Shown here: positions 33,398-41,828 of the stretch, one piece after another
How positions within the stretch are numbered: position 1 is the stretch's first letter
Layout: each line of letters opens with the position of its first letter
Assembly: GCA_017465625.1 (NCBI GenBank)
Contig: JAFTVV010000022.1
Coordinates: forward strand, 1-64,000
DNA length: 64,000 bases
Reading direction: 5' to 3'
Source: Oscillospiraceae bacterium
GTDB taxonomy: Bacteria > Bacillota > Clostridia > Oscillospirales > Oscillospiraceae
Program-made: the position numbers and the translations under genes
Notes under the pieces: model-generated
The model's input: only the letters and a program-made list of their open reading frames with translations
Databases searched by the model: none
Told to the model about the DNA's origin: nothing

Positions 33398-34431
33398 ATA
33401 TGCTTGATTTTACATTTGAAGATGCGCCGTGGATGTTGGAATTACAGAATCTTCCTGCCGGAGCAACATTTTCTGCCGCTCGATTTTTGACCCTGACAGA
33501 AGTGGAAGACCCGGTTGGATTTGATGAAGCCCTTCAGTTTGCAGAGGATCATCGGATTTTGTTGGATGTTTCTGATTTACCACCGGTCACCCTGTCCGGA
33601 AGTGATGCATTGCGGCTGAAACAGGAAGCCGATCTTGCGTTTACCGCAGATGTGACCTGCGGCTTGGATGAAAATGATCCGCTGAAGCTGTATTTGCAGG
33701 AGCTTGCGTATACACCTGTTGCCGGTGATGTGCAGATGCTTGCTGAGGAATTTGCCGCAGGCAAACAGCATTTGGCAGAGCAGATCGTAAATCTCTCGTT
33801 GAGTCGTGTTGTGGAAACGGCGTTTTCCTATACCGGTCATGGTGTGCTTTTGCTGGACTTGATCCAGGAAGGCAGTATGGGTTTGTGGCAAAGCCTTTTA
33901 AGTTTTGAAAAGGGCGATTTTTCGGAGTATTCTCAAGGTTTTATTGCCCGGTATATGGCTCGACTGGTTATACAGCAGGCCCGTGACAGCGGTGCAGGTC
34001 AAAAATTACGGCAGGATATGGAAGACTATTTGGATGTAGATCAGCGCTTGCTGACAGAGCTGGGGCGCAATGCGGTGACGGAAGAGATTGCAGAGGCGAT
34101 GCACATTTCCGTAGAAGAAGCCACGGTCATTGAAAAAATGGTTATGACTGCCCGTAATATGGAGCGCGCGCACGAAGCACAGAAAGAGCCTGAACCCTCT
34201 CCGGAAGATGATCAGGCGGTTGAGGATACTGCCTACTTCCGCCTCCGCCAGCAAATTGCGGAGTTGCTTTCCGGTCTTTCGGAAACAGATGCAAAGCTTC
34301 TGACTATGCGGTTCGGTCTGGAGGGCGGCGCACCGCTAACACCAACACAGGTTGGCAACATTTTAGGATTAACGCCGGAGCAGGTGGTGCAGCGAGAGGC
34401 CGCTGCGCTTGCAAAGCTTCGGAATCAATAA
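33394..34431 (+). CDS. Degenerate sigma-70-like protein with region 1.1-like N-terminus
   Basis: A 345-residue sigma relative of unknown function. Residues about 20-65 resemble sigma region 1.1 (FLTLTEVEDPVGFDEALQFA then a hydrophobic strand); NDPLKLYLQELAYTPV (94-109) is region 1.2; VLLLDLIQEGSMGLWQ (151-166) is region 2.2, the core-binding part. The 2.3-2.4 stretch lacks the aromatic and basic residues that melt and read the -10 element, and region 4 (295-345) keeps LLTMRFGLEGG but loses the Arg-rich recognition helix. It starts at a TTG overlapping the upstream TGA, ten bases from GGAGG. It may bind core or act as partner or regulator of the first factor; this is inference. Confidence 0.7.
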   Translation: MNMLDFTFEDAPWMLELQNLPAGATFSAARFLTLTEVEDPVGFDEALQFAEDHRILLDVSDLPPVTLSGSDALRLKQEADLAFTADVTCGLDENDPLKLYLQELAYTPVAGDVQMLAEEFAAGKQHLAEQIVNLSLSRVVETAFSYTGHGVLLLDLIQEGSMGLWQSLLSFEKGDFSEYSQGFIARYMARLVIQQARDSGAGQKLRQDMEDYLDVDQRLLTELGRNAVTEEIAEAMHISVEEATVIEKMVMTARNMERAHEAQKEPEPSPEDDQAVEDTAYFRLRQQIAELLSGLSETDAKLLTMRFGLEGGAPLTPTQVGNILGLTPEQVVQREAAALAKLRNQ

Positions 34432-34456
34432 GTTATAAAGGAAGGGTAACACAATT

Positions 34457-35137
34457 ATGGCTAAAACGTATGCCATTGCGATTGACGGTCCTGCCGGTGC
34501 AGGAAAAAGTACAATTGCGAAGCGCCTTGCAAAGGAATTGGGCTTTTATTATGTAGATACCGGCGCAATTTACCGCACCGTTGCTTATTTTTTGGATTTG
34601 CTGGGCGTAAGTCCGAAGGATGTAGACGGTGTAGAGCGTTATATTGATGAACTGACGGTAGAGATTGAATATGACGAAAACGGCGAACAGCATATGATTA
34701 TGAACGGTATGGATGTTACAAACGACATTCGTACGCCTGAAATTTCAATCAAGTCGTCTTTGGTTTCCGCACATGCGGTGGTGCGTGAAATGCTGCTGGA
34801 GATGCAGCGCGAGGTTGCACGTCAGCATAATGTTATTATGGACGGACGGGATATCGGCAGTGTGGTGCTGCCAAAGGCGGATGTGAAGATTTTCCTGACG
34901 GCCGCGCCCGAAGTGCGTGCAAAACGGCGTTGCGAAGAACTGCAGCAAAAAGGTCAAAAGGCAAATTATGATGTGGTACTCAAAGATATCATACAACGGG
35001 ATTATCAGGATACCCATCGTGCCATTGCACCCCTTAAAATGTGCAGAGACTCGGTGAAACTCGACACCTCTGAACTGGATATCAACGGTGTCATTGAAGC
35101 AATGAAGCAAATCATTCAGGAAAAAATTGCGTTATGA
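34457..35137 (+). CDS. cmk: Cytidylate kinase
   Basis: Cmk phosphorylates CMP and dCMP. The 226-residue protein starts MAKTYAIAIDGPAGAGKST with the P-loop, then YYVDTGAIYRTVAYF, MDGRDIGSVVLPKADVKIFLTA and a lid with RAKRRCEELQQKG; the C-terminal SVKLDTSELDING is typical. Length matches the family. GGAAGGG lies upstream. The stop overlaps the ispH-rpsA start by four bases (ATGA), the usual clostridial linkage of cmk with S1. Confidence 0.95.
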   Translation: MAKTYAIAIDGPAGAGKSTIAKRLAKELGFYYVDTGAIYRTVAYFLDLLGVSPKDVDGVERYIDELTVEIEYDENGEQHMIMNGMDVTNDIRTPEISIKSSLVSAHAVVREMLLEMQREVARQHNVIMDGRDIGSVVLPKADVKIFLTAAPEVRAKRRCEELQQKGQKANYDVVLKDIIQRDYQDTHRAIAPLKMCRDSVKLDTSELDINGVIEAMKQIIQEKIAL

Positions 35138-37146
35138 GCATTACAGTTGCAAAAAATGCAGGGTTTTGCTTTGGTGTAAACCGTGCGGTTGAAATGGTTG
35201 AGCAGTCGGCAAAAAATGACGATCAGGTTGTTACGTTGGGTCCCATTATTCACAATCGACATGCAGTTGCGCATTTTGCGGAAATGGGCGTGCGTGTGAT
35301 TGAGAATCCTGTAGAGGCACAACCCGGTCAAACGGTGATTATTCGATCTCACGGCATCTCAAAGGCGGTCCAGGAGATCTTGGAGCAACGGGGCGCAAAT
35401 ATTGTTGACGCTACTTGTCCTTTTGTAAAACGCATTCACAATATTGTGGCGGATGCAGAACGGGAGGAGCGTCTCCCGGTGGTGATCGGCACGAGAACAC
35501 ATCCTGAGGTTCAGGGAATAGCCGGTTGGTGTAATCATTGTGAGATTTTTGAAACAGCCGATGAACTGCTGCAATGGGCAAATTCCGATCAGATTCAATC
35601 AGATTCGCCAATTTGTATGGTTTGTCAGACAACATCCACTGAAAGTTTGTGGAAAATTTGCTGTGAAATAGCAAAAAAACAGTTTACTAATTTAAAAATA
35701 TTTGATACAATATGTAAAGCTACTGAATTTCGGCAAAATGAGGCTGCACGGCTCAGTGCTGTATGTCAGGCGATGGTTGTTGTGGGGGATACCCACAGCT
35801 CCAACACCAATCGATTGGCATCCATTTGCCGGGAGCACTGCGATAAAGTTGTGATGGTAGACAATGCTGAGGAGCTTGTCCCCGACTTTTTTGATGGTGC
35901 AACAGAGGTTGGAATCACTGCAGGTGCATCAACACCTGCGTGGATTATAAAGGAGGTCAACAAGACTATGAGCGAAATTATCAATGCTGAGGCTGTACAG
36001 GAGGAAAGCTTTGAAGCACTTCTTGAGCAGTCCATCAAGACTTTAAATACAGGAGATAAAGTTACCGGTATCGTAACAGGTATTGGCACTACAGAAGTCC
36101 AGATCGATCTGGGCACCAAGCACGCCGGCTACATCCCGTATGATGAAGTCAGCGCAGATCCTTCCGTTAAGCCTGAGGATATTCTGAAGGTTGGCGATGA
36201 GATCGAAGTGTTCGTCGTTCGTGTGAACGATCAGGAAGGCACCTGCCAGCTGTCCAAGAAGAAGCTGGACGGCATGAAGGTGTGGGATGATATGGCTACC
36301 TGGTGCGAAGAGAAGACTGTGGTAGACGCTGTCATTACTGAGGAAAACAAGGGCGGTTTGGTTGCCAATGTAAAGGGCATCCGCGTGTTCATTCCTGCTT
36401 CTCAGTCTGACGTGGCTAAGGGCGGCGATATGGCTGCTATGGTCGGTCAGAAGGTGCAGATGAAGATTACCGAAGTCAACCGTGCACGTCGTCGCGTGAT
36501 CGGCTCTGTTCGTGCTGTATCTGCTGAGTCCCGTAAGGCTGCTCAGGAGAAGATCTGGAACGAGATTCAGGAATGTGCCAAGTATCACGGTGTTGTCAAG
36601 TCCCTGACTTCTTACGGTGCATTCGTTGACATCGGCGGTGTGGACGGTATGGTTCACGTTTCCGAGCTGAGCTGGAATCGCATTAAGACTCCTGCTGATG
36701 TTGTCAGCGTTGGCGATGAGCTGGATGTTTACGTCATCTCCTTCGACGCTGCGAAGCACAAGATCTCTCTGGGCTACAAGACTGCCGAGATGAATCCTTG
36801 GAACAAGTTTATGATGAACTACAACGTAGGTGATGTAGTGGATGCAAAGGTTGTGAAGCTGATGACCTTCGGTGCATTTGCTGAGATCATCCCCGGCGTT
36901 GACGGCTTGATTCACATTTCTCAGATTGCCAACAAGCGCATCGGTAAGCCTGAGGACGTTTTGACTGAGGGTCAGGAAGTCCAGGTAAAGATCACCGAGG
37001 TTGATGCTGAGAACAAGCGCATCTCTCTGTCCATTCGTGCTTTGCTGCAGGAAGAGGAAGCTGAGGAAGTTGCAGAGGAAGCTGCAGAAGTTGCTGCAGA
37101 AGAGACTGCTGATGTTGCTGCTGAGGAAGTTTCCGAAGAGGCTTAA
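35134..37146 (+). CDS. ispH: Bifunctional HMBPP reductase IspH / ribosomal protein S1
   Basis: A fusion known in Clostridia. Residues 1-278 are IspH, the last enzyme of the MEP isoprenoid route, with [4Fe-4S] cysteines 12, 95 and 194 and THPEVQG and GDTHSSNTNRL motifs. Residues 279-670 are S1 (rpsA) with four S1 RNA-binding domains at about 305-375, 390-455, 475-545 and 560-632, and a Glu/Ala-rich tail. Met279 is preceded by a perfect AAAGGAGGT ten bases upstream, so S1 may also be made alone. From about 35970 the codon use shifts to that of highly expressed genes. A terminator follows the stop. Confidence 0.95.
   Translation: MSITVAKNAGFCFGVNRAVEMVEQSAKNDDQVVTLGPIIHNRHAVAHFAEMGVRVIENPVEAQPGQTVIIRSHGISKAVQEILEQRGANIVDATCPFVKRIHNIVADAEREERLPVVIGTRTHPEVQGIAGWCNHCEIFETADELLQWANSDQIQSDSPICMVCQTTSTESLWKICCEIAKKQFTNLKIFDTICKATEFRQNEAARLSAVCQAMVVVGDTHSSNTNRLASICREHCDKVVMVDNAEELVPDFFDGATEVGITAGASTPAWIIKEVNKTMSEIINAEAVQEESFEALLEQSIKTLNTGDKVTGIVTGIGTTEVQIDLGTKHAGYIPYDEVSADPSVKPEDILKVGDEIEVFVVRVNDQEGTCQLSKKKLDGMKVWDDMATWCEEKTVVDAVITEENKGGLVANVKGIRVFIPASQSDVAKGGDMAAMVGQKVQMKITEVNRARRRVIGSVRAVSAESRKAAQEKIWNEIQECAKYHGVVKSLTSYGAFVDIGGVDGMVHVSELSWNRIKTPADVVSVGDELDVYVISFDAAKHKISLGYKTAEMNPWNKFMMNYNVGDVVDAKVVKLMTFGAFAEIIPGVDGLIHISQIANKRIGKPEDVLTEGQEVQVKITEVDAENKRISLSIRALLQEEEAEEVAEEAAEVAAEETADVAAEEVSEEA
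35949..35970 (+). promoter_or_regulatory. Internal ribosome site and start codon for S1 within ispH-rpsA
   Basis: AAAGGAGGT (35949-35957), ten bases, then ATG (35968-35970) in frame at codon 279, exactly at the IspH/S1 boundary (next residues SEIINAEAV). This would yield a 392-residue free S1. Confidence 0.6.
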
Positions 37147-37155
37147 TGTACACAC

Positions 37156-37191
37156 ATACCGGGACCGATACGCTCGGTCTCGGTATTTTTT
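37156..37191 (+). terminator. Terminator of the dnaG-to-rpsA run
   Basis: ATACCGGGACCGA and TCGGTCTCGGTAT pair around a TACGC loop (one G-T wobble), followed by T6. Confidence 0.88.
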
Positions 37192-37215
37192 ATCATCGGA
37201 AAGGATACATAATCT

Positions 37216-37500
37216 ATGATTAAGCACATTGTACTTTACACTTTGAAGAAAGATGTGAACAAGGAAGAAGCGGTGGAGATTATTAAAAACGCTCTGGAGC
37301 CGCTGGTCGGTATTGTTCCGGGACTCAAGCACCTTGAAATTCGCGGCGCATATCAAGGCGGTATGGATTATGCCTTGTACTCCGAATTTGAGAGCAAGGA
37401 GGCCCTGCGCGATTACGCCACCCACCCGGCTCATCTGGAGGCCAAAAGCCATTTCTGGAATTTTTTAGAAGACCGTTACTGTGCGGACTATGAATTTTGA
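37216..37500 (+). CDS. Dabb (stress-responsive A/B barrel) family protein
   Basis: A 94-residue dimeric alpha-beta-barrel-type protein. It starts MIKHIVLYTLKKDVNKEE and holds GLKHLEIRGAY, DYALYSEFESKEALRDYATHP-like sequence and HLEAKSHFWNF, matching the Dabb family, whose roles range from stress proteins to unknown small-molecule binding. AAAGGA is the ribosome site. It is followed after 12 bases by the ACT protein, but the linkage is not widely conserved, so function is open. Confidence 0.85.
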   Translation: MIKHIVLYTLKKDVNKEEAVEIIKNALEPLVGIVPGLKHLEIRGAYQGGMDYALYSEFESKEALRDYATHPAHLEAKSHFWNFLEDRYCADYEF

Positions 37501-37512
37501 GGAGAGAGTGAA

Positions 37513-37782
37513 ATGAAAGCGATTGTAACCGTGGTCGGTGAAGACCGTGTTGGAATTATTGCGTCTGTGTGTGCCCAGCTTGCGTCTTATAATGTAAATG
37601 TTCTGGATATCAGCCAGACCGTTATGCAGGGCTTTTTTACGATGATGATGGTGGTGCAGGTATCCGACAGTACTTTGCCCCTTGCAGAGCTGGCGAAGAA
37701 GATGGAAGAAAACGGCAAGGAAATGAATCTTTCCATTAAACTGCAACGGGCAGATATCTTCAAGGCAATGCATCGCGTGTGA
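37513..37782 (+). CDS. ACT domain protein (UPF0237)
   Basis: An 89-residue stand-alone ACT domain: MKAIVTVVGEDRVGIIASVC at the start is the ligand-binding loop motif, and FTMMMVVQVSDSTLPLAEL the second half. UPF0237 proteins typically sit beside UPF0210, as here (12-base gap), and are thought to bind an amino acid or similar ligand to regulate it. GGAGAGAG lies before the ATG. Metabolic role unproven. Confidence 0.9.
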   Translation: MKAIVTVVGEDRVGIIASVCAQLASYNVNVLDISQTVMQGFFTMMMVVQVSDSTLPLAELAKKMEENGKEMNLSIKLQRADIFKAMHRV

Positions 37783-37793
37783 GGTAAGATACT

Positions 37794-39152
37794 ATGCTGA
37801 GAATGAAAGAGATTCTGTCCACACAGGATATGATCGACAAACAGCATCTGGATATTCGTACAATTACAATGGGCATTTCTCTATTGGACTGTACGGATCG
37901 GGATGTGCACGTATGCGCGCAGAAAATTTATGACAAAATCGTGCGTTGTGCAAAAGATTTGGTCAAGGTCGGACAGGATATTGAATGGGAGTTTGGTATT
38001 CCCATTGTGAACAAGCGCATTGCGGTAACGCCCATTTCCATTGTGGGCAGCAGCTGCGATACAGATTCCTATGTGCCTTTGGCAGTAGCGATGGATCAGG
38101 CAGCGAAAACCTGCGGTGTGAACTTTATAGGTGGCTTTACTGCTTTGGTGCAGAAAGGTGCAACAAAAGGTGATGAGATTCTGATGAATTCCATTCCCGA
38201 GGCGCTTTCCTGCACAGAGCGCGTCTGCGCCAGTGTGAACGTAGGCTCTACAAAAGCCGGTATCAATATGGATGCAGTGGCGAAGATGGGGCGCATTGTG
38301 AAGAAAACCTCTGAATTAACTGCAGATCAAGATGGTCTGGGTTGCGCCAAATTGGTGGTGTTTGCCAATGCGGTAGAGGATAATCCCTTTATGGCCGGTG
38401 CATTCCACGGTGTTGGAGAGCCGGAATGTGTGATTAATGTGGGCGTGTCCGGTCCCGGTGTTGTGTATCACGCACTTCAAAGCGTGAAAGGCAAGCCCTT
38501 TGACGTCGTTGCGGAAACCATTAAAAAGACGGCCTTCCGTATTACCCGTATGGGTCAGATCGTGGGTGTGGAAGCATCCAATCGACTGGGCGTACCTTTT
38601 GGCATTGTGGATTTAAGCTTAGCGCCGACCCCTGCGGTAGGCGACAGTGTGGCTCGCATACTGGAAGAAATGGGCTTGGAGACCTGTGGTACACACGGCA
38701 CGACTGCCGCCCTTGCGCTGTTAAACGATGCGGTTAAGAAGGGTGGCGTGATGGCATCCAATCACGTTGGCGGTCTTTCCGGTGCCTTTATTCCTGTTTC
38801 CGAGGATGAAGGAATGATTGCCGCTGCTGAAAGTGGCGTTCTGAGCCTGTCCAAATTAGAGGCGATGACCTGTGTTTGCTCTGTTGGCTTGGATATGATT
38901 GCCATTCCCGGAGAGACCTCTGCAGATACCATCGCGGCGATTATTGCTGACGAGGCCGCAATCGGTATGGTCAACAGTAAAACTACAGCCGTCCGTATTC
39001 TTCCTGCCCCCGGTAAAAATGTCGGGGATCGGATCGAAATGGGAGGACTGCTGGGCAGCGCACCGGTAATGCCGGTGATTGACAGTTCCAGTGCAGATTT
39101 TATTGCCCGTGGAGGACGTATTCCTGCTCCGCTGCAGAGCCTGAAGAATTAA
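37794..39152 (+). CDS. UPF0210 (PFL/DUF711) family protein
   Basis: A 452-residue member of UPF0210, a pyruvate-formate-lyase-like fold of unknown reaction. Features are [66 protein letters not shown] and a Gly-rich C-terminus with [16 protein letters not shown]. Full length for the family. GAGGTAAG precedes the ATG by eight bases. It ends a two-gene unit with the ACT protein, and a strong terminator follows. Confidence 0.92.
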   Translation: MLRMKEILSTQDMIDKQHLDIRTITMGISLLDCTDRDVHVCAQKIYDKIVRCAKDLVKVGQDIEWEFGIPIVNKRIAVTPISIVGSSCDTDSYVPLAVAMDQAAKTCGVNFIGGFTALVQKGATKGDEILMNSIPEALSCTERVCASVNVGSTKAGINMDAVAKMGRIVKKTSELTADQDGLGCAKLVVFANAVEDNPFMAGAFHGVGEPECVINVGVSGPGVVYHALQSVKGKPFDVVAETIKKTAFRITRMGQIVGVEASNRLGVPFGIVDLSLAPTPAVGDSVARILEEMGLETCGTHGTTAALALLNDAVKKGGVMASNHVGGLSGAFIPVSEDEGMIAAAESGVLSLSKLEAMTCVCSVGLDMIAIPGETSADTIAAIIADEAAIGMVNSKTTAVRILPAPGKNVGDRIEMGGLLGSAPVMPVIDSSSADFIARGGRIPAPLQSLKN

Positions 39153-39154
39153 AG

Positions 39155-39186
39155 AAAGCACCCCTTGGCTTTCCAAGGGGTGCTTT
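39155..39186 (+). terminator. Terminator after the UPF0210 gene
   Basis: AAAGCACCCCTTGG (39155-39168) and CCAAGGGGTGCTTT (39173-39186), perfect 14-bp arms with a CTTT loop. Confidence 0.9.
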
Positions 39187-39269
39187 GTGTATAATTTGGT
39201 GAGACAAAACCCTTTTCCAAACGACTAATAAGTGAAGGGACAAGAAAACCTTCGGAAAGGAGTCAGTCA

Positions 39270-39827
39270 ATGGACAACGGTGCAAGTAGCTACCGCCGTT
39301 TCCTTGATGGTGACGATGAAGGCATCGCACAAATCGTAGAGGAACACAAGGACGGCCTGATTTTGTATCTGAACAGATATGTACGAAATATTCATATTGC
39401 AGAGGAGCTTGCCGAGGATACCTTCTTTCGTGTGATCACGGGAAAAGCGAAATTCCGTGGAAAATGCAGCTTCAAAACGTGGCTCTATTCCATTGCGCAC
39501 CACGTTGCGGTAGATCAAATGCGCCGAAGCAGCAAAGGCCGCGAAATTCCGCTAGACGAAGTGCAGGACATTCTTCGGGATGAGACGGATTTAGAACGTC
39601 ATTACATCCGTGCTGAACAAATCAGCCGGCTTTATGGGGCGTTAAAACGGATTCCTGAGGCGTATTCTACGGTGCTCTATCTGGTGTACATAGAGGGTTT
39701 CTCCAATGGGGAGGCGGCTCGCGTCCTGCACAAAACAGACCGCCAAATTCGCAATCTGCTCTACCGTGGGAAGCTTTCGTTAAAATCAGAATTGGAAAAG
39801 GATGGATTTTGTTATGAAGAGCTGTGA
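39270..39827 (+). CDS. ECF-type RNA polymerase sigma factor
   Basis: An extracytoplasmic-function-like sigma factor of 185 residues. Region 2 (about 25-95) shows LILYLNRYVRNIHIAEELAEDTFFRV and KFRGKCSFKTWLYSIAHHVAVDQMRR; region 4 (about 115-180) has LKRIPEAYSTVLYLVYIEGFSNGEAARVL-like helices and RQIRNLLYRGK as recognition helix. GAAAGGAG precedes the ATG. Its end overlaps the next gene by 14 bases, which encodes a membrane protein likely to be its cognate regulator. A weak ECF-like pair (AAAACC then CGACTA, 39201-39226) lies upstream and may be its own promoter. Confidence 0.88.
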   Translation: MDNGASSYRRFLDGDDEGIAQIVEEHKDGLILYLNRYVRNIHIAEELAEDTFFRVITGKAKFRGKCSFKTWLYSIAHHVAVDQMRRSSKGREIPLDEVQDILRDETDLERHYIRAEQISRLYGALKRIPEAYSTVLYLVYIEGFSNGEAARVLHKTDRQIRNLLYRGKLSLKSELEKDGFCYEEL

Positions 39828-40563
39828 GGAAATGACCAAAAGCTTGCTGGACAGGCGGCAAGCATACGTTGCAAAAAAAAGACAGACGAAAAAGCGCCTG
39901 ATTACTGTGGGCACTTCCGTGTGCGTGGCAGCCTTTGCGGTGCTTTTGGGGCTGGGGATGGGCAAGGAACAACCATCTTACGAGATCTCAAACCCTCCTT
40001 CTGTACTTGGAAATAATACGGATATACAGGAACATACCACAGGGGATACACAAACAGCAGTACAGACCCCGGACCGCATTTCGGTGAATCAATTGGATGC
40101 GATGCCAACGCAGGAGGATATGTATTTTGCATTGCATCTTGATGATTTTGTAACTTTATCGGAGCAGGAGATGCTGGAGTATTACGGAATCTTAGTCAAA
40201 CCGATTGTTCCTAAGGATCTTAAACCTGTATTCGGAAGCTTTGGACCGGATGGAATATATAGGAGAAATGGTGGAACGGGAGAAGTCTATCACGATGCAC
40301 AGGAGTATTCTTATGTAAATCCGGAGGACTATTGCCGCTGCATAGGCATTCGATACGCCAAGGAAAGGCTTCCTTACACCTGCTGTATTATTCCTTCGGA
40401 TACCTATCAGGCTTCACAGATTGGTGGTGAGGAGATCTATATTGGTCAGTTTGAAGATATCTATATCGCAGAGTTTTTCTACAAAGATGTAGGCTTTCGG
40501 GTGGCATCCGATGGCTTGAGCCAAGAGGAGTTTGTTGCGGTACTGGCTTCCATCATCAAATAA
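39814..40563 (+). CDS. Putative membrane anti-sigma factor
   Basis: The 249-residue protein has a short cytosolic N-terminus (MKSCEEMTKSLLDRRQAYVAKK, the part that would hold the sigma factor), one span at about 30-50, and an extracellular domain rich in polar residues with DMYFALHLDDFVTLSEQEM. There is no zinc-binding anti-sigma motif. Assignment rests on overlap with the ECF gene and topology; the outer domain is not recognised. Start ATG 39814 is eight bases from GGATGG; ATG 39802 is an alternative. A terminator follows. Confidence 0.6.
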   Translation: MKSCEEMTKSLLDRRQAYVAKKRQTKKRLITVGTSVCVAAFAVLLGLGMGKEQPSYEISNPPSVLGNNTDIQEHTTGDTQTAVQTPDRISVNQLDAMPTQEDMYFALHLDDFVTLSEQEMLEYYGILVKPIVPKDLKPVFGSFGPDGIYRRNGGTGEVYHDAQEYSYVNPEDYCRCIGIRYAKERLPYTCCIIPSDTYQASQIGGEEIYIGQFEDIYIAEFFYKDVGFRVASDGLSQEEFVAVLASIIK

Positions 40564-40568
40564 ACACG

Positions 40569-40607
40569 AAGCGCGTGTTGCTTACTTTGAAGCAACACGC
40601 GCTTTTG
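40569..40607. terminator. Bidirectional terminator between anti-sigma and U32 genes
   Basis: AAGCGCGTGTTGCTT (40569-40583) and AAGCAACACGCGCTT (40590-40604), perfect 15-bp arms with a six-base loop, between converging genes. Confidence 0.88.
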
Positions 40608-40609
40608 CG

Positions 40610-41827
40610 TCATTTCGCAGAAAGATCGACTTTTTTTCGCAGAATGGAATAGGGGGGGACAGGGCAGGGAAGCTGCATATAAAACAGCATTTCAGGCTTG
40701 CGCGGCTCGGTGAGTGCTTGCCCGTCCAGATCCTGCATTTGCGGTATAGTAACAGGGAAGGGGCGTAAATCCGGTCCCACAATTTCCAATTCCTCACCGG
40801 TCATAAATTTATTGCGAAGCGAGCAAAGTGCCAATCCATTCTCGTCACAGCTTTGCACAATGGCCGCAACCTGATACTCACGAATGTACCGGGAATGTTC
40901 GGTATATTGACCGGGATGACCGAAATAAAAGCCGGTGGAGTAAACACGGTGAGAAATTTTCTCTACTTCGTCTCTCCAAACAGGGTCAACAGGCCGCCCC
41001 TCGGCTAAATCGTCAATTACGTGGCGGTATGCCCCGGTAACAATAGCTGCATAATAGGCGGACTTGGCACGGCCTTCAATTTTGATGCAGTCAATGCCGG
41101 CTTCTGTCAGCGCCCCAATGTGATCAATGGTGCACATATCTCTGGAGTTGAGAATGTATGTACCTTTATCATCCTCAAAAACCGGGAAGTATTCGCCCGG
41201 TCTTTTTTCTTCCATCAGGGCATATTGGTAACGGCAAGGCTGGGCACAAGCGCCCCGGTTGGAGTCTCTGCCGGTCATATAGTTGCTGAGCAGGCATCTT
41301 CCGGAATAGCTGACGCACATTGCACCGTGTCCAAAGGTTTCAATTTCCAGTTCTTTCGGTGTTTTTGCCCGAATTTCAGCAATTTCATCCAAACACAGCT
41401 CCCGTGCCAGGACGACCCGGGTTGCGCCCAAATCATACCAGGCAGTTGCACATTCATAGTTGGCAATGGACTGCTGGGTGGAAATGTGGCGATCGCATTT
41501 GGGGGCATACTTGCCTGCCAGAGAAAATGCGCCCATATCTGCAACAATCAGCGCGTCCACCCCTGCGGATTGCAGCATCTCCAAATGAGCAGGCAGGCGG
41601 CAAATTTCATCATTTCGGGGCATGGTGTTGACGGTGACGTGCACCTTGACACCGTGACTGTGGGCAAATTCCACAGCCTTGGGAAGCTCCTCCGGGGAGA
41701 AATTACCGGCGAAGGAGCGCATTCCAAAGTCAGTGCCTGCCAGATAAACTGCATCAGCACCGTACAGAACGGCCATTTTAAGCCGTTCCATGTCTCCGGC
41801 AGGACTTAATAGTTCTATTTTTTTCAT
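40610..41827 (-). CDS. Peptidase U32 family protein
   Basis: U32 proteins include collagenase-like proteases and, in bacteria, factors for prephenate-dependent tRNA hydroxylation (TrhP/RlhA). The 405-residue protein starts MKKIELLSPAGDMERL and has the signature ETFGHGAMCVSYSGRCLLSN plus GRDSNRGACAQPCR with four cysteines that may hold an Fe-S cluster, then YILNSRDMCTIDHI. The C-terminal beta-barrel domain is present. It follows mltG with a one-base gap between stop and start, so translation is coupled; U32-mltG proximity is common in Firmicutes. Confidence 0.92.
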   Translation of the reverse strand: MKKIELLSPAGDMERLKMAVLYGADAVYLAGTDFGMRSFAGNFSPEELPKAVEFAHSHGVKVHVTVNTMPRNDEICRLPAHLEMLQSAGVDALIVADMGAFSLAGKYAPKCDRHISTQQSIANYECATAWYDLGATRVVLARELCLDEIAEIRAKTPKELEIETFGHGAMCVSYSGRCLLSNYMTGRDSNRGACAQPCRYQYALMEEKRPGEYFPVFEDDKGTYILNSRDMCTIDHIGALTEAGIDCIKIEGRAKSAYYAAIVTGAYRHVIDDLAEGRPVDPVWRDEVEKISHRVYSTGFYFGHPGQYTEHSRYIREYQVAAIVQSCDENGLALCSLRNKFMTGEELEIVGPDLRPFPVTIPQMQDLDGQALTEPRKPEMLFYMQLPCPVPPYSILRKKVDLSAK

Positions 41828-41828
41828 A

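Noticed and set aside
36043-37452. Minus-strand 469-codon open frame opposite rpsA
   Set aside because: It crosses the rpsA terminator and the next gene, and shows no motif; a shadow of strongly biased S1 codons.
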